This document shows, one piece after another, positions 26,343 to 35,576 of a DNA stretch of 64,000 nucleotides (its first letter is position 1; every line of letters starts with the position of its first letter). A model generated the notes under the pieces. It ran no database searches. It saw only the letters and a program-made list of their open reading frames with translations, and was not told where the DNA came from. The stretch is taken from the NCBI RefSeq assembly GCF_003610895.1, contig NZ_MCAS01000067.1, positions 62,001 through 126,000 of the forward strand, given 5' to 3'. This DNA comes from Paraburkholderia fungorum. Lineage in GTDB: Bacteria > Pseudomonadota > Gammaproteobacteria > Burkholderiales > Burkholderiaceae. A program made the translations under genes and the position numbers.

Positions 26343-27455
26343 TCAGATTGTGCCGAGCTCGCGCCGCAAGAATTCGTGGAAGTGCTGCATGCCGTCTTCC
26401 ATCGGACTCTGATACGGACCGACCTGCGATTCGCCGCGTTCCATCAGCGCGCGGCGTCCCGCGTCCATACGCTCGGCGATCTCGTCGTCTTCGCGGGCCG
26501 TTTCCATATAGGCGGCGCGCTCGGCTTCGACGAACTCACGCTCGAACAACGCGATTTCCTCAGGGTAATAGAACTCGACCACGTTGGTGGTTTTTTGCGG
26601 GCCACGCGGAATCAACCACGACACGACCAGCACGTGGGGATACCACTCGATCATGATGCCGGGGTAGTACACCATCCAGATCGCGCCGAATTCGGGCGGA
26701 TTGCCGCCGCGGAAGCGCAGCACCGCGTCGTGCCATTTACGGTACGTCGGACTGCCCGGCTGCTCCAGATCCTTGTGGACGCCGACCGTCTGCACGCTAT
26801 ACCACTCGCCGAATTCCCACGTCAGATCGTCGCAATTGACGAAGCTGCCGAGGCCCGGATGGAACGGCGCGACGTGGTAGTCCTCCAGGTAGACCTCGAT
26901 AAAGGACTTCCAGTTGTAATTGCACTCGTGCACTTCGACGTGATCGAACATGAAGCCCGAAAAATCGAAGTGCTGCTTGGTGCCGAGGCGTGCCAGATCC
27001 CGCGCGACGTCGCGCCCCTGCGCTTCGAACAGCAGGCCTTGCCAGTTCTGCAGCGGCGTGGCGCCGAGATTCAGGCAGGGGTTGTCCGCGAAATGCGGCG
27101 CGCCGAGGAGCTGGCCGTTCAGATCGTACGTCCAGCGATGCAGGGGGCAGACGATGTTCTCCGCCTGGCCGCGGCCGTTGAGCATGATGGCTTGCCGGTG
27201 GCGGCACACGTTCGACAGCAGTTCGACTTGTGACTGCTGGTTACGGACGAGCACACGCCCTTCGCTCTCGCTGGGCAAGGCAAAATAATTTCCCGCTTCG
27301 GGCACCATGAGATCGTGGCCGATGTAGCGAGGACCTTTCTTGAAAAGGGTGTCGATTTCGCGCGTTAGAAGCGCTTCGTCAAAGTAAGCCGTGACTGGCA
27401 GCTGGCTGTGGACAGACCGCAACTGCAATGCATTGCTCAGATTGGACATTCCCAC
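26343..27455 (-). CDS. Aromatic-ring-hydroxylating oxygenase, Rieske alpha-subunit type
   Basis: A 370-residue protein: Rieske [2Fe-2S] site Cys84-x-His86 and Cys103-x2-His106 (NVCRHRQAI and CPLHRWTYDLNG), then the catalytic domain with iron ligands in EDYHVAPFHPGL (His194, His199). It belongs to the choline/carnitine monooxygenase-like branch. No reductase or beta subunit is encoded beside it, so electron donor and substrate are unknown. It is divergent from xseB. Start ATG 27455 or 27449; both fit. Confidence 0.86.
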   Translation of the reverse strand: MGMSNLSNALQLRSVHSQLPVTAYFDEALLTREIDTLFKKGPRYIGHDLMVPEAGNYFALPSESEGRVLVRNQQSQVELLSNVCRHRQAIMLNGRGQAENIVCPLHRWTYDLNGQLLGAPHFADNPCLNLGATPLQNWQGLLFEAQGRDVARDLARLGTKQHFDFSGFMFDHVEVHECNYNWKSFIEVYLEDYHVAPFHPGLGSFVNCDDLTWEFGEWYSVQTVGVHKDLEQPGSPTYRKWHDAVLRFRGGNPPEFGAIWMVYYPGIMIEWYPHVLVVSWLIPRGPQKTTNVVEFYYPEEIALFEREFVEAERAAYMETAREDDEIAERMDAGRRALMERGESQVGPYQSPMEDGMQHFHEFLRRELGTI

Positions 27456-27736
27456 TCCCGTGAAGACGTGAAAGCAGTGAACAACCCAACCATCGATGGA
27501 TTCGATTTAGGGAGCCCGCGATTATACCCGATTCCCCTTCCTTGGGGCGCTTAAGTGCCTGATTTGGGTCAAAAATGTCAGAGAAGTTCACGGTTTTTGC
27601 CGCAGACCAATCGAATTTTTTCTGCGAGACTGAGGGCCGGATACGGAGGGTAATGACGGGGCGTGGGCGGCCGGTGGGATCGGAAATGTCGCTTTTGCCG
27701 TAGAATGTCCGACTTGTTTTAATTTTGCGACTATTC

Positions 27737-28045
27737 ATGGCGAAGACCGCGTCGAAAGATACTGCTGCCGCGTCGGCTGAAGGCGTCGACACCACGCCGC
27801 TGCCCGAGAACTACGAGGCGGCTCAGGCCGAGCTGGAAGGGCTGGTTGCGCGCATGGAAGGCGGCAATCTCAGCCTCGAGGAGTCGCTCGCCGCCTACCG
27901 GCGCGGTGCGGCCCTCGTCGCGTTTTGCCAGCAGCAGCTCGAGAAGGTCGAGCAGCAGGTGCGCGTGCTCGATGGCGAGACACTCAAGCCACTGCCCATG
28001 AATACCGCAGGCACAGCCGCTACTGAAAGCGGGGACGACCTATGA
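27737..28045 (+). CDS. xseB: Exodeoxyribonuclease VII small subunit
   Basis: A 102-residue protein with the XseB core NYEAAQAELEGLVARMEGGN then LSLEESLAAYRRGAALVAFC, a helical hairpin that binds XseA. The N-terminal 25 residues are an Ala/Thr-rich extension. ATG 27737 is chosen over an upstream TTG. The last four bases overlap the ispA start (ATGA), and xseB-ispA-dxs form one operon, the usual arrangement in proteobacteria. Confidence 0.93.
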   Translation: MAKTASKDTAAASAEGVDTTPLPENYEAAQAELEGLVARMEGGNLSLEESLAAYRRGAALVAFCQQQLEKVEQQVRVLDGETLKPLPMNTAGTAATESGDDL

Positions 28046-28923
28046 CATTCGAACAATGGACGCGCGCAGTACTCGAACGCGTCGAAGCGGCACTAGAACA
28101 CTACCTGCCCACGGAAGCAACCGAGCCGGCCAAACTGCATGAAGCCATGCGCTATGCGGTGCTGGGCGGCGGCAAGCGGGTGCGCCCGCTGCTGTGCCAC
28201 GCGGCCGGCGAGCTGACTGGCGCGCGGGCCGAGTGCCTGGATGCGGCGGCGGCGGCACTGGAAATGATCCACGTGTATTCGCTCGTGCACGACGACATGC
28301 CCTGCATGGACGACGACGCGCTGCGTCGCGGCAAACCCACGGTACACGTCAAGTATGACGAAGCCACGGCGCTGCTGGTCGGCGACGCGCTGCAGGCGCA
28401 GGCATTCGTCGCGCTGACGTCGGAGGTGCTGGCGCCGGCGCAGCAGGCATCGCTCGTGCGTGAACTGGCTTTGGCGAGCGGTTCGGTCGGCATGTGCGGC
28501 GGCCAGGCCATCGACCTCGCGAGCGTCGGCCACACGCTGACGCGCGCGCAACTCGAAACCATGCACCGGATGAAAACCGGCGCCTTGCTGCGTGCCGCGG
28601 TGCGCATGGGCGCGCTGGCGGGTGAAACGCCGGATGCGGACGCCATGCGTTCGCTCGACGCGTATGCAGCCGCTGTCGGCCTCGCGTTTCAGGTTGTCGA
28701 CGATATTCTCGACGTCACGACCGACTCCGCGACGCTTGGCAAGACGGCGGGTAAAGACGCGAAGGACGGCAAGCCGACCTACGTGTCGATCATTGGGCTA
28801 GATGCGTCACGTGCGCTTGCTGCGCAACTGCGCAGCGACGCTCACGCTGCGCTTGCGCCGTTTGGCGCGCGCGCGCAGCGTCTTGCCGAATTGGCCGACC
28901 TGGTGGTGAACCGGGTTAGCTGA
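28042..28923 (+). CDS. ispA: Polyprenyl synthetase (farnesyl/geranyl diphosphate synthase)
   Basis: A 293-residue all-helical prenyltransferase with the first Asp-rich motif [10 protein letters not shown] (Asp84-Asp90) and the second DDILD near 219-223. The short FARM spacing with proline-cysteine and the residue before it fit an FPP synthase making C15 product. It condenses IPP with DMAPP/GPP. It is located between xseB and dxs. Confidence 0.93.
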   Translation: MTFEQWTRAVLERVEAALEHYLPTEATEPAKLHEAMRYAVLGGGKRVRPLLCHAAGELTGARAECLDAAAAALEMIHVYSLVHDDMPCMDDDALRRGKPTVHVKYDEATALLVGDALQAQAFVALTSEVLAPAQQASLVRELALASGSVGMCGGQAIDLASVGHTLTRAQLETMHRMKTGALLRAAVRMGALAGETPDADAMRSLDAYAAAVGLAFQVVDDILDVTTDSATLGKTAGKDAKDGKPTYVSIIGLDASRALAAQLRSDAHAALAPFGARAQRLAELADLVVNRVS

Positions 28924-29008
28924 ACGCGAAAGCCCGCCGCCGCGCACCTTTGCTACGAGGTGCATGTATGAAGTGCGGGCGCGTAAGTTTTCCTACAATG
29001 GAACGACG

Positions 29009-30916
29009 ATGTACGACTTGCTGAAAACCATCGACGACCCGGCAGCCCTGCGCCGCCTCGATCGCCGCCAATTGCAACCGCTTGCCGACGAGTTGCGTGC
29101 TTTTGTGCTCGACAGCGTATCGCAGACGGGCGGCCATCTTTCGTCCAATCTCGGCACGGTCGAGTTGACCATTGCTCTGCACTATGTGTTCGATACACCG
29201 CGCGACCGGATCGTGTGGGACGTCGGCCATCAAACCTACCCGCACAAAATCCTGACGGGCCGCCGCGACCAGATGCACACGCTGCGTCAGCTGGGCGGCA
29301 TCTCGGGTTTCCCGAAGCGTGACGAGTCGGAATACGACACGTTCGGCACCGCGCACTCCAGCACCTCGATCTCGGCCGCGCTCGGCATGGCGGTCGCCAG
29401 CAAGCTGCAGGGCGAGAACCGCATGGGCATCGCCGTGATCGGCGACGGCGCGATGACGGCCGGCATGGCCTTCGAGGCGATGAACAACGCCGGCGTCGAA
29501 GACGACGTGCCGCTGCTGGTCATTCTGAACGACAACGACATGTCGATTTCGCCGCCGGTCGGCGCGCTGAATCGCCATCTGGCACGCCTGATGTCGGGCC
29601 GCTTCTACGCCGCCGCGCGTGCGGGCGTCGAACGCGTGCTGCGCGTGGCGCCGCCCATGCTCGACCTGGCGCGCAAGCTGGAAGAGCACGCGAAGGGCAT
29701 GATCGTGCCTGCCACGCTCTTCGAAGAGTTCGGTTTCAACTACATCGGCCCGATCGACGGTCACGACCTCGATTCGCTCATCCCGACGCTGCAGAACATC
29801 AAGGAACTGCGCGGTCCGCAATTCCTGCACGTCGTGACGAAAAAGGGTCAGGGCTACAAGCTGGCCGAAGCCGATCCGGTGCTGTACCACGGCCCGGGCA
29901 AGTTCAACCCGGCCGAAGGCATCAAGCCGGCCACCACGCCGTCGAAGAAGACCTACACGCAGGTGTTCGGCGAATGGCTGTGCGACGCGGCCGAGCTGGA
30001 CGCGCGCGTGGTCGGTATCACGCCGGCCATGCGTGAAGGTTCGGGCATGGTCGAGTTCGAGAAGCGTTTCCCGGATCGCTACTTCGACGTCGGTATTGCC
30101 GAGCAGCACGCGGTGACGTTCGCCGGCGGCCTGGCCGCGGACGGCATGAAGCCGGTGGTCGCGATCTACTCGACCTTCCTGCAACGTGCTTACGATCAGT
30201 TGATCCACGACGTCGCGCTGCAAAACCTGCCGGTGGTGTTCGCCATCGACCGCGCGGGTCTGGTCGGCGCGGACGGCGCCACGCACGCCGGTGCCTACGA
30301 TCTGGCGTTCATGCGCTGTATCCCGAACATGACCGTGATGGCGGCATCGGACGAAAACGAATGCCGTCAGATGCTGTACACCGCGCTGCAGCAGCCGAAT
30401 CCGACGGCGGTGCGCTATCCGCGCGGTGCCGGCACGGGCGTTGCAACCGTCAAGCAGATGACGGCGCTGCCGCTCGGCAAGGGTGAGATTCGTCGCGAAA
30501 CGTCGCAACCGGCCGGCAAGCGGATTGCGATTCTGGCCTTCGGTACGATGGTGGCACCCTCGCTCGCCGCGGCCGAGCAGCTGGACGCCACGGTGGCGAA
30601 CATGCGCTTCGTGAAACCGCTGGACGCCGAGCTGGTCCGCCAGCTGGCCGAAACACACGACGCCATTGTCACGATCGAAGAAGGCTGTGTGATGGGCGGC
30701 GCGGGTTCGGCTTGCGTCGAAGCCCTGCTTGAGAGTGGGGTTATGCGGCCCGTACTACAATTGGGCCTTCCGGATCGCTTCATCGATCATGGAGATCCGG
30801 CCAAGTTGCTCGCCGCGTGTGGTCTCGACGCCACGGGCATTGCCAAGTCGATTCGCGAACGTTTTCTCTCCAGCGGCGCGCTCGCCGGTCAATCCTCGGT
30901 GAAGCGGGTTGCTTAA
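29009..30916 (+). CDS. dxs: 1-deoxy-D-xylulose-5-phosphate synthase
   Basis: A 635-residue thiamin-diphosphate enzyme opening the MEP isoprenoid pathway. ThDP motif [13 protein letters not shown] near residue 145 with [13 protein letters not shown]; the transketolase half has [17 protein letters not shown] with the catalytic Glu-His. ATG 29009 giving [18 protein letters not shown] is the family start; an earlier in-frame ATG would add 15 unrelated residues. Last gene of the xseB-ispA-dxs operon. Confidence 0.96.
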   Translation: MYDLLKTIDDPAALRRLDRRQLQPLADELRAFVLDSVSQTGGHLSSNLGTVELTIALHYVFDTPRDRIVWDVGHQTYPHKILTGRRDQMHTLRQLGGISGFPKRDESEYDTFGTAHSSTSISAALGMAVASKLQGENRMGIAVIGDGAMTAGMAFEAMNNAGVEDDVPLLVILNDNDMSISPPVGALNRHLARLMSGRFYAAARAGVERVLRVAPPMLDLARKLEEHAKGMIVPATLFEEFGFNYIGPIDGHDLDSLIPTLQNIKELRGPQFLHVVTKKGQGYKLAEADPVLYHGPGKFNPAEGIKPATTPSKKTYTQVFGEWLCDAAELDARVVGITPAMREGSGMVEFEKRFPDRYFDVGIAEQHAVTFAGGLAADGMKPVVAIYSTFLQRAYDQLIHDVALQNLPVVFAIDRAGLVGADGATHAGAYDLAFMRCIPNMTVMAASDENECRQMLYTALQQPNPTAVRYPRGAGTGVATVKQMTALPLGKGEIRRETSQPAGKRIAILAFGTMVAPSLAAAEQLDATVANMRFVKPLDAELVRQLAETHDAIVTIEEGCVMGGAGSACVEALLESGVMRPVLQLGLPDRFIDHGDPAKLLAACGLDATGIAKSIRERFLSSGALAGQSSVKRVA

Positions 30917-30993
30917 CTGCGTCGCCTGGTTGCATCACTTGACTGGGTCGGTTGGCTGAGTCGTTCAGCCGCTCTGCCGTGCGCCATGCCGCG

Positions 30994-31157
30994 GCTATGG
31001 CGGCCATAGCAATCTCCAACTTGAGTCGATGGACCTTCGGGTCCATCATCCAACGCCGGCAGGGGCCGGCGTTCGCCATTGTGCGGCCCGATTGCCCGGC
31101 CCGCAGGGTCGCCAGGAGCACGCAAACCTGTCGCCTGGCGACAACCCCCGATGGGGT
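30994..31157 (+). ncRNA. Hairpin-rich leader region between dxs and folE2 (structured RNA candidate)
   Basis: Five stems follow each other: GCTATGG/CCATAGC (30994-31010), GATGGACC-TTCG-GGTCCATC (31028-31047, an ultra-stable C-UUCG-G tetraloop), AACGCCGGC-AGGG-GCCGGCGTT (31052-31073), GTCGCCAGG/CCTGGCGAC around a 17-nt loop (31108-31142) and ACCCC-CGAT-GGGGT (31144-31157). The 354-bp gap 30917-31270 has no gene. The stems may be a 5' leader of folE2 or a small RNA. None matches a riboswitch I know. Confidence 0.45.
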
Positions 31158-31270
31158 AATCCGCTAATCTTCCTTGGGACTTCCCTAGGGGCGGGAGGCT
31201 TTCCCGCGGAGCGGAAAACTTGGGGTGGCCAGCTTGGCCCGGCCCGGCGTTTTCTTGAAAGGACAAGAAC

Positions 31271-32077
31271 ATGAACCAGATGAATCCCGCCTTTGTGATG
31301 CCCGACGTGCAAAGCACGCCTGATACGCGTCAGATTCCGATTCAACGAGTCGGGGTCAAGGCAGTGCGCCATCCGTTGACAGTGCGCACGCAAGGCGGCG
31401 AAGTGCAGCCGACGGTCGGCACATGGAACCTCGACGTGCATCTGCCGGCCGATCAGAAAGGCACACACATGTCGCGTTTCGTCGCCCTGCTTGAAGAGAA
31501 CAAGGCGCCGCTCGAGGCGGCCACGTTCCGCACCATGCTCGCCGCGATGCTCGAAAAGCTCGAGGCCGAGGCGGGTCGCATCGAGGTGTCGTTCCCGTAC
31601 TTCGTGAACAAGACCGCGCCGGTGTCGGGCGTGCAAAGTCTGCTCGACTATGAAGTCACGTTGACAGGCGAGACCCGCAACGGCGCGACGCGTCTGTTCC
31701 TGAAAGTACTGGTGCCGGTCACGAGCCTGTGCCCGTGCTCGAAGAAGATTTCGCAGTATGGCGCGCACAACCAGCGCTCGCACGTCACGATCAATGCGGA
31801 GTTGGCGGGCGACGTGGCGGTGGAAGAGCTGGTTCGTATCGCGGAAGAAGAAGCCTCGTGCGAACTGTGGGGCCTGCTCAAGCGTCCGGACGAGAAGTTC
31901 GTCACCGAACGTGCCTACGAAAATCCGAAGTTCGTCGAAGACCTGGTGCGTGATGTCGCGCAGCGTCTGAACGCGGACGAACGCATCGTCGCTTACGTGC
32001 TCGAAGCTGAGAACTTCGAATCGATTCACAATCACAGCGCGTATGCCGTGATCGAGCGGGATAAGCGGGCGGCCTGA
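31271..32077 (+). CDS. folE2: GTP cyclohydrolase FolE2 (type IB)
   Basis: A 268-residue GCYH-IB enzyme, the metal-flexible alternative to FolE, making dihydroneopterin triphosphate for folate. The active-site signature is [20 protein letters not shown] near residues 152-171, with the metal/catalytic Cys and the conserved His. An upstream His/Glu pair ([20 protein letters not shown]) is also present. Start follows AAAGGA 7 nt upstream. Zinc-responsive control is common for folE2, but no Zur box was recognised. Confidence 0.95.
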   Translation: MNQMNPAFVMPDVQSTPDTRQIPIQRVGVKAVRHPLTVRTQGGEVQPTVGTWNLDVHLPADQKGTHMSRFVALLEENKAPLEAATFRTMLAAMLEKLEAEAGRIEVSFPYFVNKTAPVSGVQSLLDYEVTLTGETRNGATRLFLKVLVPVTSLCPCSKKISQYGAHNQRSHVTINAELAGDVAVEELVRIAEEEASCELWGLLKRPDEKFVTERAYENPKFVEDLVRDVAQRLNADERIVAYVLEAENFESIHNHSAYAVIERDKRAA

Positions 32078-32102
32078 TTCGCGCGCTTCATTGCCGGAAT
32101 AT

Positions 32103-32134
32103 AAAGAGCCGCTCTTTCGAGCGGCTCTTTTTTT
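32103..32134. terminator. Bidirectional terminator between convergent folE2 and tsaD
   Basis: Stem AAAGAGCCGCTC/GAGCGGCTCTTT with loop TTTC and a run of T on the plus strand; the A residues before it give a shorter U-tract for the minus strand. Confidence 0.92.
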
Positions 32135-32155
32135 ACACCGTCAAGTTGCTGAAAT

Positions 32156-33184
32156 TCAGCGTGCGAGCGACGTCAGGTCCCAGCGTGGCTTCACCGTGAA
32201 CGCGTAGTCTTTGCCGGACTGATCGGGCCAGCGTTGCAATCGCAATGCCCCTGCCAGTGCGATCATCGCGCCGTTATCCGTACACAGCGACAAGTCCGGA
32301 TAGTGCACGAAGAAATTTCGTTTCTTGGCTGCAGCGGAAAGCGCCTCGCGCAATTGCCGGTTCGCACCCACGCCGCCTGCCACCACCAGCCGGTTCAATT
32401 TCGTGCGTTTGAGCGCGGCCAGCGATTTCGCCGCCAGCACGTCTACGGCGGCGTCGACGAAACCACGCGCCAGATCGGCCTTCGCCTGCTCGCAGATATT
32501 TGCGCCGCCGAGCTTTCTGGCATGCGTGAGGACAGCGGTCTTAAGGCCGCTGAAGCTGAAATCGAGGTCGCCGGAATGCAGCATTGGGCGCGGCAGGACC
32601 ACGGCACCGGGCGTGCCGAATTCAGCCATTCGCGACACTTCCGGACCGCCCGGATAACCGAGGCCGAGCAGCTTGGCGGTTTTGTCGAAGGCTTCACCGG
32701 CGGCATCGTCCAGCGTTTCACCGAGCGTCTCGTAGACGCCCACGTCCGTTACGCGCATCAACTGCGTGTGGCCGCCCGACACCAGCAGTGCGACGAACGG
32801 AAACGGCGGCGGCTCGTCCACCAGCAGCGGCGACAGCAGATGCCCTTCGAGATGGTGGATGCCGATGGTCGGTTTGTCCCAGGCCATGGCGAGCGAATTG
32901 GCGACGCTCGCGCCGACCAGCAGCGCGCCCGCGAGGCCGGGACCCTGCGTGTAGGCGATCGCGTCGATGTCGCTGCGTACCGCGCCGGCCCGCTCCATCA
33001 CTTCTTCGAGCAGAGGCAGCGCGCGCCGGATATGGTCGCGCGACGCCAACTCCGGGACCACGCCGCCGTACTCCCGGTGCATCGCAATTTGCGAATGCAG
33101 CGCGTGCGCGAGCAGGCCGCGCTCTGTGTCGTAGAGCGCGAGACCAGTTTCGTCGCAGGAGCTTTCGATGCCGAGAACGAGCAT
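32156..33184 (-). CDS. tsaD: tRNA N6-adenosine threonylcarbamoyltransferase TsaD
   Basis: A 342-residue ASKHA-fold protein that attaches threonylcarbamoyl to A37 of ANN-decoding tRNAs. It starts [20 protein letters not shown], has the iron-binding pair HHLEGH (His111, His115), a [12 protein letters not shown] segment and NGAMIALAG near the C-terminus. All family motifs are intact. Its substrates include the tRNA-Ile(CAU) encoded later in this window. Confidence 0.97.
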   Translation of the reverse strand: MLVLGIESSCDETGLALYDTERGLLAHALHSQIAMHREYGGVVPELASRDHIRRALPLLEEVMERAGAVRSDIDAIAYTQGPGLAGALLVGASVANSLAMAWDKPTIGIHHLEGHLLSPLLVDEPPPFPFVALLVSGGHTQLMRVTDVGVYETLGETLDDAAGEAFDKTAKLLGLGYPGGPEVSRMAEFGTPGAVVLPRPMLHSGDLDFSFSGLKTAVLTHARKLGGANICEQAKADLARGFVDAAVDVLAAKSLAALKRTKLNRLVVAGGVGANRQLREALSAAAKKRNFFVHYPDLSLCTDNGAMIALAGALRLQRWPDQSGKDYAFTVKPRWDLTSLAR

Positions 33185-33315
33185 GGTGGGGGGATTGGGC
33201 CGGTGTCAGCGGGCGCGCGGGTAAAGCCACTCCGGCGCCCAAAAGTGAAAAGGTAAGCCTGAAAGTATAGCAGCGCGGGCAAGGGGCCGCAGACGCGCGG
33301 GTACAATGCGGCCCC

Positions 33316-34533
33316 ATGGAATCCTTCGATATCGCAGTGATCGGCGCGGGCGCGGCCGGCATGATGTGTGCGGCCGTGGCCGGGCAACTCGGCCGTCGCG
33401 TGGTGCTGATCGACCACTCGCAGCGTCTCGCGGAAAAAATCCGCATTTCCGGCGGCGGCCGGTGCAACTTCACGAATCTGTACGCCGGACCGGCCAATTA
33501 CCTGTCGGCCAATCCCCATTTCTGCCGCTCGGCGCTAGCGCGTTATACGCCGCGCGACTTCATGGCGCTCCTCAAGCGGCATCACGTGACGTGGCACGAG
33601 AAGCACAAGGGGCAGCTGTTTTGCGATCAGTCGAGCGACGCGGTCATCAACGTGCTGAAGAACGAGTGCGACGCAGGCCGCATTGCGTGGCGCACGCCGC
33701 TTGCGGTCGAACAGGTGCGGCATGACGCCGAAGGGCGGTTCACGCTGGATACCCATTCGGGCCAGATCACGGCTCGCGCGCTCATCGTGGCGACCGGCGG
33801 CCTGTCGATTCCCAAGATCGGCGCCACCGATTTCGCCTACCGCCTCGCCAAGCAATTCGGTCACAAACTGATCGACACCCGCCCCGCGCTGGTTCCGCTG
33901 ACCTTTGCCCCGGCCGACTGGGAACCGTTCGCGGCGCTCTCCGGCGTCTCGCTCGAAGTGCAACTGGCAACCGGCAACAAAAAGACCGGCGCCGAATTCA
34001 ACGAAGATCTGCTGCTCACGCATCGCGGCCTGTCGGGTCCGGGGGTTCTGCAGATTTCGAGTTACTGGCAGCCCGGCGAGCCGATTCACATCAATCTGCT
34101 GCCCGAGCAGGACGCCACGAGCTCGTTGCTGGAGGCCAAAACCGGCACGAAGCGCCAGATCGCCAACCTGCTTTCGGAATGGGTGCCACAACGGCTTGCC
34201 CATGTCTGGCTGGAAACCCACCAGATTCCCGCCGAGGCGCGTGTGGCCGATCTGCCGGACAAGACGCTGCGCCGCGTCGGTGAGGCGTTGTCGCGCTGGA
34301 CGCTCACCCCGAACGGCACTGAAGGCTACCGCAAGGCCGAAGTCACGCGCGGGGGGATCGACACGCGCGAGCTGTCGTCGGCGACGATGATGAGCGCCCG
34401 CACGCCGGGTTTGTACTTTATCGGCGAGGCAGTCGACGTGACCGGCTGGCTCGGCGGCTACAACTTCCAATGGGCGTGGGCCTCCGGCGTGGCGGCCGGC
34501 CAGGCGGCGGCGGACTACGTTTCAGGGGCTTGA
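33316..34533 (+). CDS. HI0933/YhiN-family NAD(P)/FAD-dependent oxidoreductase
   Basis: A 405-residue flavoprotein with FAD motif IGAGAAGMMCAAVAGQLG near residue 8 and the family-specific KIRISGGGRCNFTNL at about 42-56. The C-terminal AEVTRGGIDTRELSSATMMS and GEAVDVTGWLGGYNFQWAWA segments define the HI0933 group. Function is unknown. It is divergent from tsaD. Confidence 0.87.
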   Translation: MESFDIAVIGAGAAGMMCAAVAGQLGRRVVLIDHSQRLAEKIRISGGGRCNFTNLYAGPANYLSANPHFCRSALARYTPRDFMALLKRHHVTWHEKHKGQLFCDQSSDAVINVLKNECDAGRIAWRTPLAVEQVRHDAEGRFTLDTHSGQITARALIVATGGLSIPKIGATDFAYRLAKQFGHKLIDTRPALVPLTFAPADWEPFAALSGVSLEVQLATGNKKTGAEFNEDLLLTHRGLSGPGVLQISSYWQPGEPIHINLLPEQDATSSLLEAKTGTKRQIANLLSEWVPQRLAHVWLETHQIPAEARVADLPDKTLRRVGEALSRWTLTPNGTEGYRKAEVTRGGIDTRELSSATMMSARTPGLYFIGEAVDVTGWLGGYNFQWAWASGVAAGQAAADYVSGA

Positions 34534-34540
34534 CGGCGCA

Positions 34541-34569
34541 TTAGCTTTGTGAGAAAGCTCTGCTATACT
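34541..34569 (+). promoter_or_regulatory. Promoter of the rpsU operon (extended -10)
   Basis: TTAGCT, 17-nt spacer, and TGC-TATACT (extended -10 at 34561-34569), about 33 nt upstream of the rpsU start. Confidence 0.6.
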
Positions 34570-34601
34570 CCTGAACCTTTACAAAGTTCCGTTATTGAAA
34601 A

Positions 34602-34814
34602 ATGACGACCATCCTCGTAAAAGACAACGAGCCGTTTGAAGTTGCCATGCGGCGCTTCAAGCGCACGATGGAGAAAAACGGGTTGCTGACCGAACTGCGC
34701 GCCCGCGAGTTTTACGAAAAGCCTACAGCTGAGCGCAAGCGCAAGAAGGCGGCTGCGGTTAAGCGTCATTTCAAGCGTCTGCGTAGCCAGATGCTGCCAA
34801 AGAAGTTCTACTGA
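34602..34814 (+). CDS. rpsU: Ribosomal protein S21
   Basis: The 70-residue small-subunit protein beginning [20 protein letters not shown], with basic central helix [20 protein letters not shown], fully typical of bS21. It assists initiation by helping base pairing with the 16S 3' end. First gene of the macromolecular synthesis operon with yqeY, dnaG and rpoD. Confidence 0.97.
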   Translation: MTTILVKDNEPFEVAMRRFKRTMEKNGLLTELRAREFYEKPTAERKRKKAAAVKRHFKRLRSQMLPKKFY

Positions 34815-34949
34815 TTCTGGCGTTGCCGCGGTTCCTGTCGAACGGAGCGGCGACATCCAACCGGTGAGGGCGCAGCAGGTGCCGTCACGGAAAATACGGC
34901 CCTTCGGGCCAGCCGGCAGGGTCGCATCCATTACGCAAAATTGCGCCAA

Positions 34950-34977
34950 CCCGCTTGAGGAAGCAGTCCCAAGCGGG
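34950..34977 (+). terminator. Possible attenuator between rpsU and yqeY
   Basis: Stem CCCGCTTG/CAAGCGGG with a 12-nt loop followed by CGTTTGTGTT. A partial terminator at this place would let rpsU be expressed above dnaG and rpoD, as known in enterobacteria. Confidence 0.45.
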
Positions 34978-35050
34978 CGTTTGTGTTGGATTCGGCGCAT
35001 TGGTACCGTCAGCGGCCGGTTTTTAAATTTTCAACGCATTCAGGTGAGTG

Positions 35051-35497
35051 ATGAGTCTCAAGGACCAGATCAACGACGATATGAAAGCTGCCATGCGGGC
35101 GCGTGAGACCGAGCGTCTCGGCACGATCCGCTTGCTGCTCGCGGCGGTCAAGCAGCGCGAAGTCGACGAGCGCGTCACCCTTGACGACACGGCGATCACC
35201 GCCGTCATCGACAAGATGATCAAGCAGCGCAAAGACTCGATCAGCCAGTTCGAAGCCGCCGGCCGTACGGATCTCGCCGACAAGGAAAAGGCCGAACTGG
35301 CCATTCTGTCCGCCTATATGCCGGCGCAGATGTCCGAAGCGGAGATCGTTGCCGAGGTTCAGGCCGCGGTCGCGCAAACCGGCGCCGCCGGCCCGCAGGA
35401 CATGGGCAAGGTGATGGGCGTGCTCAAGCCGAAACTGGCCGGCCGTGCCGACATGACCGCTGTCTCGGCGCAGGTCAAAGCCGCGCTCGCGAAGTAA
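35051..35497 (+). CDS. GatB/YqeY domain protein
   Basis: A 148-residue helical protein starting MSLKDQINDDMKAAMRARET, matching YqeY, which resembles the tRNA-binding tail of GatB. The GKVMGVLKPKLAGRADMTAV segment is the C-terminal family signature. Preceded by CAGGTGAG. Sits between rpsU and dnaG as in many beta-proteobacteria; its exact role is unknown, perhaps linked to misacylated tRNA. Confidence 0.92.
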   Translation: MSLKDQINDDMKAAMRARETERLGTIRLLLAAVKQREVDERVTLDDTAITAVIDKMIKQRKDSISQFEAAGRTDLADKEKAELAILSAYMPAQMSEAEIVAEVQAAVAQTGAAGPQDMGKVMGVLKPKLAGRADMTAVSAQVKAALAK

Positions 35498-35576
35498 TTC
35501 CTGTATTTCCGGTCGGTGCGCGCCGTTGTTCGACGGCACGCGCGGACTTGAGCTTTTTTAGGTAGCGTCATTCACT

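Noticed and set aside
30994-31157. Known riboswitch or 6S/SRP/RNase P RNA between dxs and folE2
   Set aside because: The signature sequences of THF, cobalamin, TPP, SAH riboswitches and of 6S, SRP and RNase P RNAs are not present on either strand.
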